NCBI GenBank assembly: GCA_016713435.1
Contig: JADJPD010000001.1
Span: 620,001-684,000, forward strand
DNA from: Gemmatimonadota bacterium
GTDB lineage: Bacteria > Gemmatimonadota > Gemmatimonadetes > Gemmatimonadales > GWC2-71-9
Reading direction: 5' to 3'
Length of the DNA stretch: 64,000 nt
Part shown: piece after piece, positions 35,322-43,433 of the stretch
Numbering within the stretch: the first letter of the stretch is position 1
Layout of the letters: each line of letters starts with the position of its first letter
Notes under the pieces: model-generated
Seen by the model: the letters and a program-made list of their open reading frames with translations, nothing else
What the model was told of the DNA's origin: nothing
Database searches by the model: none
Translations under genes and position numbers: made by a program

Positions 35322-35978
35322 ATGACGAGCATTCCATGGGTAGTGACTGACTTCGAGGCGGGACCCCGGCTGGTGCGGGGAGACACAGCCGCGGCCACTG
35401 CGGCCCCGTCGGCCGAGGCCGCGCTGGAGCGGGAACTGATCCGCCGGGTCCAGGGCGGCGACAACGAGGCGTACGATCAGTTGGTGCGGCGGCACCTAGC
35501 CCGGGCCTACCAGGTGGCCTATCGCATCACCCGCGAGAAGGCCGACGCGGAAGACCTGGTACAGGACAGCTTCCTCGCGGTCCTCAAGCACATCGATCGC
35601 TTCGACCTCGACCGGCCCTTCGCACCCTGGCTGCACCGCATCATCGTCAATCGCGGGCTCTCGGCCCGCCGGGGCACCCGCCGCTTCGACGACGCGAGCG
35701 ACCCCGACATCGAACCCTCGCGCGCCCCGAGCCCCGGCGCGCAGGCGGAACACGGCGAGATCCGCGAGCGCTTCCACGCCGCCCTCGAGGCCCTGCCGGA
35801 GAAGCAGCGGTTCGCCATCCAGCTGCACGAGGTGGAGGGCTTCACCGCCGAGGAGATCGGGGCCCAGCTCGACGTGGCGGCTGGCACCGTGCGCTGGTAC
35901 ATCCATCAGGCCCGGAAGGCGCTGCGCGAGGCGCTCGGCGTCTTCCGCGAGGAAAGGACGGACTCCCATGACCAGTGA
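35322..35978 (+). CDS. ECF-type sigma factor
   Basis: This 218-residue protein has an N-terminal extension of about 40 residues. Region 2 is LVRRHLARAYQVAYRITREKADAEDLVQDSFLAV and region 4 is ALEALPEKQRFAIQLHEVEGFTAEEIGAQLDVAAGTVRWYIHQARKAL. ATG 35322 is taken as the start; an earlier in-frame ATG at 35241 is less likely. It heads a three-gene set: the sigma gene overlaps a small membrane protein by 11 bases, and a Spy-like protein follows. The divergent Spy-like pair on the other side is likely part of the same regulon. Confidence 0.9.
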   Translation: MTSIPWVVTDFEAGPRLVRGDTAAATAAPSAEAALERELIRRVQGGDNEAYDQLVRRHLARAYQVAYRITREKADAEDLVQDSFLAVLKHIDRFDLDRPFAPWLHRIIVNRGLSARRGTRRFDDASDPDIEPSRAPSPGAQAEHGEIRERFHAALEALPEKQRFAIQLHEVEGFTAEEIGAQLDVAAGTVRWYIHQARKALREALGVFREERTDSHDQ

Positions 35979-36369
35979 CCAGGACGACCTCGAGGTCCGC
36001 CGCCGGCTGCAGGCAGACTATCCGATCCCGCCGCTCGCGCCCGAGGCCTTCGAGCGGCTGGCGTTTCGGATCCGCGCCGAGGCGGCCCCCGTCCTTGCCC
36101 AGCACGCGCGCCGGGACGAATGGAACCGCCAGGTGGTGCGCGCCGGCCGGGTGCTGGCACCGCTCGCCCTGGCCGCCGGGCTGGCCGGCCTGCTCCTGAT
36201 GAGCCGCGCCGCCGAGAGCGCCACCGGAAGCCTCCAGACCGTCGCCGAGGCGACGCCGGGTTCGACCTTCCTCGCCGCCCTTCGCGGCGAGGCCACGACC
36301 GACGGGCTGCTGGACGTGACCCTCGGCAGCACGGGCGGCGAGTGGATGCTCGCCGCCGGGAGCAAGTAG
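35968..36369 (+). CDS. Small single-pass membrane protein, probable anti-sigma partner
   Basis: This 133-residue protein has a cytoplasmic N-terminal part of about 55 residues (PLAPEAFERLAFRIRAEAAPVL) and one transmembrane helix (about 61-80, VLAPLALAAGLAGLLLMS). A short Gly/Thr-rich periplasmic tail (LLDVTLGSTGGEWMLAAG) ends it. There is no zinc motif. It overlaps the ECF sigma gene and matches the gene at 23709 in position and topology. The anti-sigma role is inferred from context. Confidence 0.7.
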   Translation: MTSDQDDLEVRRRLQADYPIPPLAPEAFERLAFRIRAEAAPVLAQHARRDEWNRQVVRAGRVLAPLALAAGLAGLLLMSRAAESATGSLQTVAEATPGSTFLAALRGEATTDGLLDVTLGSTGGEWMLAAGSK

Positions 36370-36370
36370 C

Positions 36371-36859
36371 ATGGAGCCCACCAGCACCGGCGCCGCCCCA
36401 TCGCGCGGCCTCGTGATCGCGGTCCTGGCCGCCATCTTCCTCGGCGGCATCCTCGGCGGCATCGCCGTGGATCGCACACTCCTCCGCGACCGAGGCGACC
36501 ACCGTCCGCCCCGCGGCATGATGGGTGGGCCCGGAGTCCCGGGCGACCTCGGCGGCCCCGGCGGCCCCGGCGGCCCCGGCGGCCCGGACCGGCCGATGGA
36601 CCCGGAGCGCCGCGCCGAGATGCAGAAGCACATGGTCGAGCGGCTGGCGCGTGAGCTGCACCTCTCCGACGACCAGAAGGCCAAGGTGGCGGAGATGATT
36701 CCACGCCACATGGCAGCCTTCGACTCGCTCCGCCAGTCCATGGCTCCCCAGCTCAGGGGCCTGCTGGATACCTTGAACGCGGACATGGAGCGGGTCCTCA
36801 CCCCGGAACAGGTGGACCAGTGGCGAAAGATGCGCCGCCACGGGCCCGGGATGCCCTGA
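36371..36859 (+). CDS. Spy/CpxP-like periplasmic protein (C)
   Basis: This 162-residue protein has an N-terminal membrane anchor (GLVIAVLAAIFLGGILGGIAV) and a Gly/Pro-rich linker of GGP repeats. A helical Spy-like domain follows with LARELHLSDDQKAKVAEMI, FDSLRQSMAPQLRGLLDTL and LTPEQVDQWRKMRRH, the last an LTXXQ motif. It starts one base after the anti-sigma candidate gene. It is the third example in this window of a Spy-like protein placed with an ECF system, and may be the periplasmic input sensor. Confidence 0.82.
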   Translation: MEPTSTGAAPSRGLVIAVLAAIFLGGILGGIAVDRTLLRDRGDHRPPRGMMGGPGVPGDLGGPGGPGGPGGPDRPMDPERRAEMQKHMVERLARELHLSDDQKAKVAEMIPRHMAAFDSLRQSMAPQLRGLLDTLNADMERVLTPEQVDQWRKMRRHGPGMP

Positions 36860-36934
36860 GCCGGAGGGCGGGAAACCAAGGGATACGCCGTTCCGTACTG
36901 GAACCGTCAGCAGTTCCCCGTCTCAGGAGGGCGT

Positions 36935-37204
36935 ATGTTCGGTTTCCTCAGTCTCGCCATCACCGTGGGCGCCGGGATCCTCGGCTTTGCGCTGGCCCGG
37001 GACTTCGTCCGGCGTCGGCTTCGCTTCGTGGATGGGATCTACTCGCCGGCGGCGCCCTGGATCGCGGGGCTCATCGCGGCGGTGGTGGCGTGGCCGGCGG
37101 CGATCCTGCCGTTGGTCACCACCGGCACCACCGTGCTCTTCGGCGCCGCGGCCGGCCTGGGCACGGCGAGTGGCGTGAAGGCGCTGCGTCGCGGCGATCC
37201 CTGA
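36935..37204 (+). CDS. Small two- or three-helix membrane protein
   Basis: This 89-residue protein has hydrophobic segments at about residues 3-21, 40-60 and 63-80, joined by the basic loop DFVRRRLRFVDGIYSPAAPW. It has a strong ribosome site (CAGGAGGGC) and its own terminator 23 bases after the stop. No family is recognised; an inner-membrane location is expected. Confidence 0.7.
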   Translation: MFGFLSLAITVGAGILGFALARDFVRRRLRFVDGIYSPAAPWIAGLIAAVVAWPAAILPLVTTGTTVLFGAAAGLGTASGVKALRRGDP

Positions 37205-37226
37205 AGCCGGCAGGCCCCTGAGACAA

Positions 37227-37258
37227 GGCGGGGAGGACCGGATCCGGTTCTCCCCGCC
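37227..37258 (+). terminator. Intrinsic terminator
   Basis: A 14-bp stem (GGCGGGGAGGACCG with one G-U pair in the return arm) has a GATC loop, between the small membrane protein and yggX. GTTTTC follows shortly after. Confidence 0.8.
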
Positions 37259-37286
37259 CGGCGTTTTCGGCCTTGAAGGGCGCTGC

Positions 37287-37292
37287 TATCTT
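37287..37292 (+). promoter_or_regulatory. -10 box of a candidate leaderless promoter (yggX)
   Basis: TATCTT ends six bases before the yggX ATG at 37299. There is no ribosome site, so the message is probably leaderless. No good -35 is seen at 17 bases. Confidence 0.5.
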
Positions 37293-37298
37293 GTCGCC

Positions 37299-37565
37299 AT
37301 GGCAAACGTGACCTGTGTGCGCTGCGGGCAGACCCGCGAGCAGATGGCCTTCCGGCCCTTCCAGAACGAGCTCGGCCTCCGCGTCTTCGAGCAGATCTGC
37401 GGCGCCTGCTGGGCCGAGTGGCTCAAGCTGCAGCAGCAGCTCATCAACCACTACGCCCTCAACGTGCGGGACCCGCAGGCGAAGCAGTTCCTCTTCCAGC
37501 AGATGGAGCAATTCCTCTTCGCCAAGGGCTCCTCCGACGCGCCGCCGGGCATGCCGGTCGTCTAG
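37299..37565 (+). CDS. yggX: YggX-type Fe(II)-trafficking/oxidative damage protection protein
   Basis: This 88-residue protein starts MANVTCVRCGQTREQMAFRP, with the conserved Cys and the family pattern GLRVFEQICGACWAEWLKLQ..LINHYALNVRDPQAKQFLFQQMEQFLF. YggX proteins protect iron-sulfur clusters and limit labile iron. The normal length is about 90 residues. This member has an extra Cys pair (VRCGQ, GACW) beyond the single N-terminal Cys of E. coli YggX. It is a single gene with its own leaderless-type promoter. Confidence 0.92.
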   Translation: MANVTCVRCGQTREQMAFRPFQNELGLRVFEQICGACWAEWLKLQQQLINHYALNVRDPQAKQFLFQQMEQFLFAKGSSDAPPGMPVV

Positions 37566-37654
37566 GAAGGGTGGGGTCGTGCGCTGGTCCCGAGGCAGCG
37601 ACGCAGGTCCTCCCCCATCCGCCGCGGTGACAACCGCCGCGCCCCCCGGTGGTC

Positions 37655-38641
37655 CTACCAGGTGTACCCAACCCGGAAGTTGGCATCCACGGCCGGCCCG
37701 GACGGCCAGAGATCCTCCGTCATCCCGAAGCGGAACTCGCGGCCGCTCTTCGAGCGGATCATCCAGCCGAAGTCGATGGTGAGGTCCCAGCGATCGAGCT
37801 GCATCGCCCCGGTGTTCACCATGTAGGGGCTGTGCAGGTAGAGGTTGCCGAAGCTCCACAACGCGCCAACCGTGCGGATCCGTACCCCTGAGGTGGCCAG
37901 GAAGTTGAAGGTCTGCTGGTACTCCCGCAGGCGTCCGTGCTTCGGGGTGTAGCCCATGTTGAGCGAGCCTTCGTAGATGACCCGTCGGCCGATGGGGGTG
38001 TGCAGGGTGTTGAGGAGGCTCACCGTCGGCACGCCGCGGGCGAAGCCGTCGCCGCCGGTGTGGGTGGGGAGGGTCACCGAGAGGACGCTCTGTGCATTGC
38101 CATCGTGCCGCCGGCCGATCCCAAGGCGGATGTCGCCCAAGTAGGTCCCGGGCTTCCGGAATCGGATGGCCTGCTGCCCGTCGGGCTCGTACTGGTAGCC
38201 GAAGGCGTCGCTCGGCCGTTGCTTGCGCTCGGGGAAGGGGATGCCGAGCAGGTCGTGGTACCAGTTGAGAAACCCATCCAGGAACCCGTCGTAGGCTCCC
38301 CCGCCCCAGACCTCCCCCAGCACAAAATGCCGTCCATCGAGGTTCCGGCTGACGCTCAGGTTGAGCCGGAGCGCCTCGGCGTCGAGCAGGTAGGCGGTGT
38401 CGGCCAGGGTGTAGCGGAAGCCCAGCTCCAGCATGCTGGCGTAGTCCAGCCCCACGCTGGTCTTCCAGCCGGCGCCGGGCGCCACCCAGGGCTGGAAATA
38501 GAGCCCGCTCCGGGACTCGGCCAGGACGTTGCCCGGATGCAGGAGGGGGAGGGTCTGGGCGGCGAGCGCGGGCGCCCCGAGGCCCAGGAGCAGGGTGACG
38601 AGACCGGCCCGGAGGCCCCGGCCGAGGGTGAAGATCTTCAT
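37655..38641 (-). CDS. DUF3187 family putative outer-membrane protein
   Basis: This 328-residue protein has a signal peptide (ending APALAAQ). The body is rich in Tyr, Trp and Gly with many short strands (LYFQPWVAPGAGWKTSVGLDY, GYQYEPDGQQAIRFRKPGTYLGDIRLGIG, FRFGMTEDLWPSGPAVDANF), matching DUF3187. It is expected in the outer membrane as a barrel; the function is unknown. It is divergent from the TonB-dependent receptor across 96 bases, so the two may share control. Confidence 0.8.
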   Translation of the reverse strand: MKIFTLGRGLRAGLVTLLLGLGAPALAAQTLPLLHPGNVLAESRSGLYFQPWVAPGAGWKTSVGLDYASMLELGFRYTLADTAYLLDAEALRLNLSVSRNLDGRHFVLGEVWGGGAYDGFLDGFLNWYHDLLGIPFPERKQRPSDAFGYQYEPDGQQAIRFRKPGTYLGDIRLGIGRRHDGNAQSVLSVTLPTHTGGDGFARGVPTVSLLNTLHTPIGRRVIYEGSLNMGYTPKHGRLREYQQTFNFLATSGVRIRTVGALWSFGNLYLHSPYMVNTGAMQLDRWDLTIDFGWMIRSKSGREFRFGMTEDLWPSGPAVDANFRVGYTW

Positions 38642-38737
38642 GGAGTTCCGGGCGGACGGACTGGGGGCCCAGCGGCCAACGGCCCCGGGGTGCACTGCGT
38701 AAGTCGGAAAGTAAATCCCATCCACAAGGATTTCGGT

Positions 38738-41700
38738 ATGCGGTTGGCCAGAACCCTGCTGGGCGCGGTGGTCCTTCTGCTCCTGTTCGGGGCCCGTGGG
38801 GCGGCAGCCCAGGTGGGAGTCACCACGGACATCCTCACGGGCACCGTCGCCGACAGCGCGGGGCGGCCCCTGCAGGGAGTCACCGTCGAGGCGGTCTCCC
38901 TCGAGACCGGGGTGCAGCGCGCGGGCCAGACCGACGGCCGGGGCCGGTACCGGATCCTCTTCCCGGATGGCGGTGGACGCTACCAGCTCTTCTTCCGCCT
39001 GATCGGCATGACACCGGCCCGCCGGCAGGCCATCCGCCAGGGCGACGACGACCGGCTGGTCACCGACGTCCGGCTCAACGCCCAGCCCGTGGAGCTGGAC
39101 GAACTGGTGGCCACCGGCCGCCGCATCACACCCGACTTCCGCCCCGCCCCGGGCAACACCGAAACCAACCAGACGCCCGATCGCCTGGCCCGCCTGCCCC
39201 TCGACGCGGGGGACCTCACGGCCATCGCGAGCCTCGCCGCCGGCGTGGTGACCACGGGCGGCACCGACTCCACCGCCGCCGGCTTCTCCGTCGCCGGCCA
39301 GCGGCCGAGCGCCAACGCCACGACGCTCGACGGCATGACCTTCGGCGCCTCCAGCATCCCGCAGGACGCCGTCCGCTCCACCCGCGTGGTGACCAACACC
39401 TTCGACGTCTCGCGCGGCCAGTTCAGCGGCGGCCTGGTGGCCTCCACGACGCGGAGCGGCACCCGCGTCTTCCAGATGACGGTCAACGGGAACCTGCGCG
39501 ACCCCGCGCTCTCCGTGAGCCCCGACAGCGTCACCACCCAGCCGCAGGCCCAGCAGCAGGTGTCCTTCGGGCTCGGCGGGCCGCTGATCACCAACAAGCT
39601 GTTTGGCTTTGCCTCGGGGCAGGTGCGCCACCGCGGCAACGACCTGATCACCCTGCTGACCCTGGCCGATGGCGGCGCTGAGCGCTACGGCATCGCCGAG
39701 GACTCGCTGGCACGCTACCAGTCGGCGCTCAACACCCTCGGCATCCCGCTCACCACCGGCGGCGTCCCCGGACAACCGCTCGGGCACCGACCTGAGCGGC
39801 ATCACCCGCCTCGACCTGCTCCTCGGTGAGGCGCACACCCTGACCTTCCGCGGCGACTACCGCCACTCGAGCGACGCCCCGACGCGCCTGGCCCCGCTCT
39901 CCCCGCCCGCGAGCGGCGGGGAGACGTCCAACCAGGGCGGAGGCGCCATGCTGCAGCTCTCCTCGCGCCTGGGCTCGAGCTTCCTCAACGAGGCCAAGGT
40001 GTACCTGAGCGGGACGAGCAACGAGGGCTCGCCCTACCTGAGCCTCCCGACGGGGCGGGTGCAGCTGAGCTCCGAGCTCGCCGACGGCACCATCAGCAGC
40101 TCGGTGCTCACCTTCGGCGGCAACAACGGCTTCCCGCAGAAGGGGAAGAGCACGGCGTTCGAGGCCACCAACGAACTCTCCTGGCTGTCGGGCGACGCCG
40201 CGCACCGGATCAAGATGGGCGCGTTCTACACCACGCAGCGCACCACGCAGGCGGTGGCGTCGAACCGGCTCGGCACCTTCACCTTCAACTCGCTGGCGGA
40301 CCTCGAGGCGGGGAAGGCGGCGCTGTTCACGCGCATCATCGGTGCCGACGAGCGTACCGGCCGGAGCTCCACCGCCGCGCTCTACGTCGGCGACACCTGG
40401 CGCTGGAGCCAGAACCTGCAGCTCACCTTCGGGGCGCGCGCCGAGCACAGCTGGTTCGGCGACGCGCCGGCGTACAACCGCGCGGTGGACTCGGTCTTCG
40501 GGCTCCGCACCGACAAGCTGCCGGTGGAGACACACGTGAGCCCGCGGGTGGGGTTCAGCTACATGGTGTTTGCGCCGGACGGGCCGCCGAGCTGGTTCTT
40601 CCGCGGTGGCTTCGGCGAGTTCCGGAGCCCCATCCCGGGGCAGCTCGCCGTGGCGGCGCAGGCCGCCTCGGGCACGGGCAACGGGCAGCTCCAGCTCTAC
40701 TGCGCCGGGCCCGACGCGCCGGTGGTGGACTGGACCGCGATGGCCGCGGATCCCGCCAACATCCCGACCGCCTGCGTGAACGGCGCCCCGGGCGTCCCGC
40801 TCACCGGCACGCCGTCCATCACCACCTTCAAGAAGGACTACGAGGCGCCGCGGGTCTGGCGCGGCTCGCTCGGCGTCACCCGCCGCTCGGGGCTCCTCAC
40901 GTACGGGCTCGACCTCTCGGCCGGCTTCGGCGTGGCGCAGAGCGGGTTCCTGGACCGGAACGTGGGCGGGCGCCAGTTCACCCTGGCGGAGGAGGGGAAC
41001 CGCGAGGTGTACGCGCCGGCGGGGAACATCGACCCGCTCACGGGCACCACGCCGCTCTCGGCCTCGCGCATCGACCCGTCGTTCGGGCAGGTGTTTCTGG
41101 CCACGAGCGACTTCACCACGCGCTCGGTGCAGGCGGTGTTCAGCGTGGGCGGCATCGTGGCCAGCGGGATCACCATCAACACCAGCTACACCCTCTCGCG
41201 GAGCACCGACCAGTCCTCGAGCGGCGGCTTCGGCGGGGGCGGCGGGTTTGCCTCACAGACCGCGGGCCGCGTCCTCAACGCCGACGGCCGCTCGGTGAGC
41301 GACTTCGACCGCCGCCACCAGCTGCTGGCCACCGTCACGCTGCCCATCCACAAGGGCTTCGAGATCACCGCCATCGGCCGGGCCACCAGCGGCGCGCCCT
41401 ACACCCCGAGCGTCTCGGGCGACATCAACGCCGACGGCTCGCGCAACGACCGCGCGTTCATCTTCGACCCCGCCACCGCCAGCGACCCGGCCCTCGCCGC
41501 CGCCATGGACGCGCTCCTCGAGAACGCCTCCGGCCGCGTGCGCGACTGCCTCGAGGGCCAGCTGGGCCGGATCGCGAAGCGCAACAGCTGCCGCGGCCCG
41601 TGGCAGCCGTCCTTCGACGTGCAGCTCAACTGGAAGCCGAGCGGCTGGGGCTTCAACCAGCGCCTGACGATCTCGCTGCTGACCAGCAACCTGCTCGCCG

Positions 41701-42500
41701 GCCTGGACCAGCTGTTCCACGACGACAACGAGCTGCGCGGCTGGGGCACCTTCACCCGGCCCGACCCGACGCTGCTCACCGTCACCGGCTTCGACAACGC
41801 CAACCAGCGCTTCACCTACGAGGTAAACCAGCGCTTCGGCGACATCCGCGGCACCCAGACGCTGCGGCAGCCGTTCCAGCTGGGCCTGCAGTTCCGGCTG
41901 GCCCTCGGCGGGCAGGGCGGGTTCTTCGGCGGCGGACCCGGCGGCTTTGGTGGCGGGCCCGGCGGACCGGGGGGGCCGGGAGGTGGGGGCTTTGGCGGGC
42001 CAGGCGGCCCGGGTGGCTTCGGCGGCCCGCCGCCGGGCGCGGGCGGCCAGCCGGGCGCGGCCGGTGCGGCCGGCGCCACCCCCGGCCAGGCGGCGCAGGC
42101 CGAGGGCTTCGGCGTGCGGATCGCGCGGGCCATCGCGGACCCGGTGCAGCCGATCGTGGACCTGAACATCCAGCTGAAGCTGACGGACGAGCAGCTGGCG
42201 CGGCTCAAGGTGGTCAGCGACAGCTTCATCGCCTCGCGCGACTCGCTAGGCGCCGAGATGCAGAAGGAGATCGAGGGAATGGGCCGCGATCCCGACCGCG
42301 CGGTGATGTTCACCGCCATGCGCCGCCGCTTCGAGGACGGGCGCGCACTGCAGCAGGCCACGCTCGACAAGGCCAAGGCCGTGCTCACCGAGGCGCAGTG
42401 GAACCAGCTCCCGGCCGAGGCCAAGGTGCCGCCCCGCTTCGGGCCGGGCCGCGGCGGGCCGGGGGGACCGGGTGGCGCCGGCGGGCCGCCGCGGAACTAG
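38738..42500 (+). CDS. TonB-dependent receptor with CarboxypepD_reg domain and Spy-like tail, frameshifted
   Basis: This protein of about 1,253 residues has a signal peptide and a carboxypeptidase-regulatory-like Ig domain (about 30-120, GTVADSAGRPLQGVTVEAVSLETG). A plug follows (TTLDGMTFGASSIPQDAVRSTRVVTNTFDVSRGQFSGG), then a long beta-barrel. After the barrel comes a GGPGG-type linker (about 1065-1115). The chain closes with a helical region, LNIQLKLTDEQLARLKVVSD and LTEAQWNQLP, resembling Spy/LTXXQ proteins. The frame breaks at a CCCC run (39766-39769); removing one C restores VPDNRSGTDLSGITRLDLLL. It imports a large or scarce ligand across the outer membrane. Confidence 0.88.
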
Positions 42501-43077
42501 CTGTTCGAGGGGGGGCCGGAGGGGTTTCGAGGGACCGCCAGCAGTACCACGCCGCATGGGTCCGGAGCGGCCGGAAGCGCTCGCCGAGCTTGGCGAGCGC
42601 TTTCGTCGTCTTCACGCCGTAGAGGTTCTGCGCCGCCCGCTGCACGCCGCCGTCGCCGACGGGCCAGACGTCCTGGCGGCCGAGGGAGAAGATCAGGAAC
42701 ATCTCCGCGGTCCAGACGCCGATCCCCTTCACCTGCACCAGCCGCTCCACCACGGCCTCGTCGGGCAGCCGGTGGAGTCCGCGGAGGCCGCCGTTCACCG
42801 CGAAGCGCGCCAGCTCACGCACGTACGTCGCCTTGGCGCGCGAGAGGCCGGCGCGGCGGAGCCGGCGCAGGTCGGCGGTGGCGAGGGTCGTTGGGCGGAT
42901 CGGCACCAGCTCGCGGAGCCGGGCCAGGATGCTCGCGGCGGCCTTCCCCGAGATCTGCTGCGACACGATGGCGTCCACCAGCGCCGGGAACGGCTGCTCC
43001 GGCACGATCACCGGCGGCCGGTGCCGGGCCACGAGGTCGGCCATGATGGGACAGGCGAGGAGGGGGCTCGGGTCCAT
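42385..43077 (-). CDS. DNA-3-methyladenine glycosylase (AlkA-type)
   Basis: This 230-residue base-excision glycosylase has the helix-hairpin-helix VERLVQVKGIGVWTAEMFLIF and, after it, the catalytic Asp region DVWPVGDGGVQRAAQ. AAASILARLRELV and LSRAKATYVRELA precede these. It removes alkylated purines in the cytosol. The last 30 residues (ETPPAPPRTASS..) are antisense to the receptor gene's 3' end and look non-native, so the real end may lie near 42500 with a small sequence error. ATG 43077 is supported by a TAGATT box seven bases upstream. Confidence 0.85.
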   Translation of the reverse strand: MDPSPLLACPIMADLVARHRPPVIVPEQPFPALVDAIVSQQISGKAAASILARLRELVPIRPTTLATADLRRLRRAGLSRAKATYVRELARFAVNGGLRGLHRLPDEAVVERLVQVKGIGVWTAEMFLIFSLGRQDVWPVGDGGVQRAAQNLYGVKTTKALAKLGERFRPLRTHAAWYCWRSLETPPAPPRTASSAAARRRHPVPPARRGPARSGAAPWPRPGAGSTAPR

Positions 43078-43084
43078 GCGCCCG

Positions 43085-43090
43085 AATCTA
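43085..43090 (-). promoter_or_regulatory. -10 box of a candidate leaderless promoter (AlkA-type gene)
   Basis: TAGATT on the minus strand ends seven bases before the ATG at 43077. The REP palindrome at 43093-43116 sits where the -35 region would be, so it may influence this promoter. Confidence 0.45.
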
Positions 43091-43092
43091 AC

Positions 43093-43116
43093 GTAGGGGC
43101 CGGCCGTGGCCGGCCC
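43093..43116 (+). repeat. REP-like palindrome (GTAG head)
   Basis: GTAG is followed by the hairpin GGGCCGGCC-GT-GGCCGGCCC. It lies between the AlkA-type gene and the Phe leader, three bases from the AlkA -10 box. Confidence 0.75.
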
Positions 43117-43140
43117 GCGCGATCTCAATGATCTGACGCG

Positions 43141-43194
43141 GCGGAAATGGACGCGCGGAACTGGCCTTGGAGCCGGGCTCGCGCGTTCGGCGTA
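43141..43194 (+). repeat. Dispersed 54-bp repeat, copy 1
   Basis: This sequence shows about 80% ungapped identity to 45191-45244, 2,050 bases away. The core ATGGACGCG and CGCGCGTTCG blocks are shared. Each copy lies close to a REP palindrome. Confidence 0.6.
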
Positions 43195-43240
43195 CGGCGG
43201 AGATCCAGCGGGCCGGCCAGGGGCGGCGCGGGGCGTTCGC

Positions 43241-43269
43241 TTGACACCCTCCCCGGCCCGGCGTAACAT
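43241..43269 (+). promoter_or_regulatory. Sigma-70 promoter of the Phe leader/operon
   Basis: TTGACA (43241-43246), a 17-base spacer and TAACAT (43264-43269). The leader ATG begins six bases after the -10 box, so the transcript probably starts on or next to the start codon, without a ribosome-binding site. Confidence 0.85.
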
Positions 43270-43275
43270 CAGGCC

Positions 43276-43353
43276 ATGCAGCGAGCCCAGCGCTTCTTCT
43301 TCAGCTTTACCACGCCCGGCGGCGCGTCGCCGTCCGGTGCGGGGGAACGCTAG
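43276..43353 (+). CDS. Phenylalanine-rich leader peptide (attenuator)
   Basis: This 25-codon ORF begins MQRAQRFFFSFTTPG and ends at TAG 43351. Four of five consecutive codons (7-11) are Phe, as in the E. coli pheL and pheST leaders. It lies between a near-consensus promoter and an intrinsic terminator, directly upstream of a Phe-biosynthetic gene with an ACT domain. Ribosome stalling at Phe codons when Phe-tRNA is short would be expected to prevent terminator formation. The segment 43317-43327, just after the Phe codons, is complementary at 10 of 11 positions to the terminator's left arm (43376-43386). It could act as an antiterminator. Confidence 0.82.
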   Translation: MQRAQRFFFSFTTPGGASPSGAGER

Positions 43354-43375
43354 CGCGCCTCCTGCACCCGACCTG

Positions 43376-43410
43376 ACGCCCCGCCGACCCGGCGGGGCGT
43401 TTTTTCTTTT
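43376..43410 (+). terminator. Attenuator terminator upstream of the PheA fusion gene
   Basis: An 11-bp perfect stem (ACGCCCCGCCG and complement) with an ACC loop is followed by TTTTTCTTTT, the clearest intrinsic terminator in the window. It lies after a leader peptide and before the structural gene, which marks it as an attenuator rather than an operon end. Confidence 0.9.
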
Positions 43411-43433
43411 CCCAGACCCAGATGGAGCAGACG

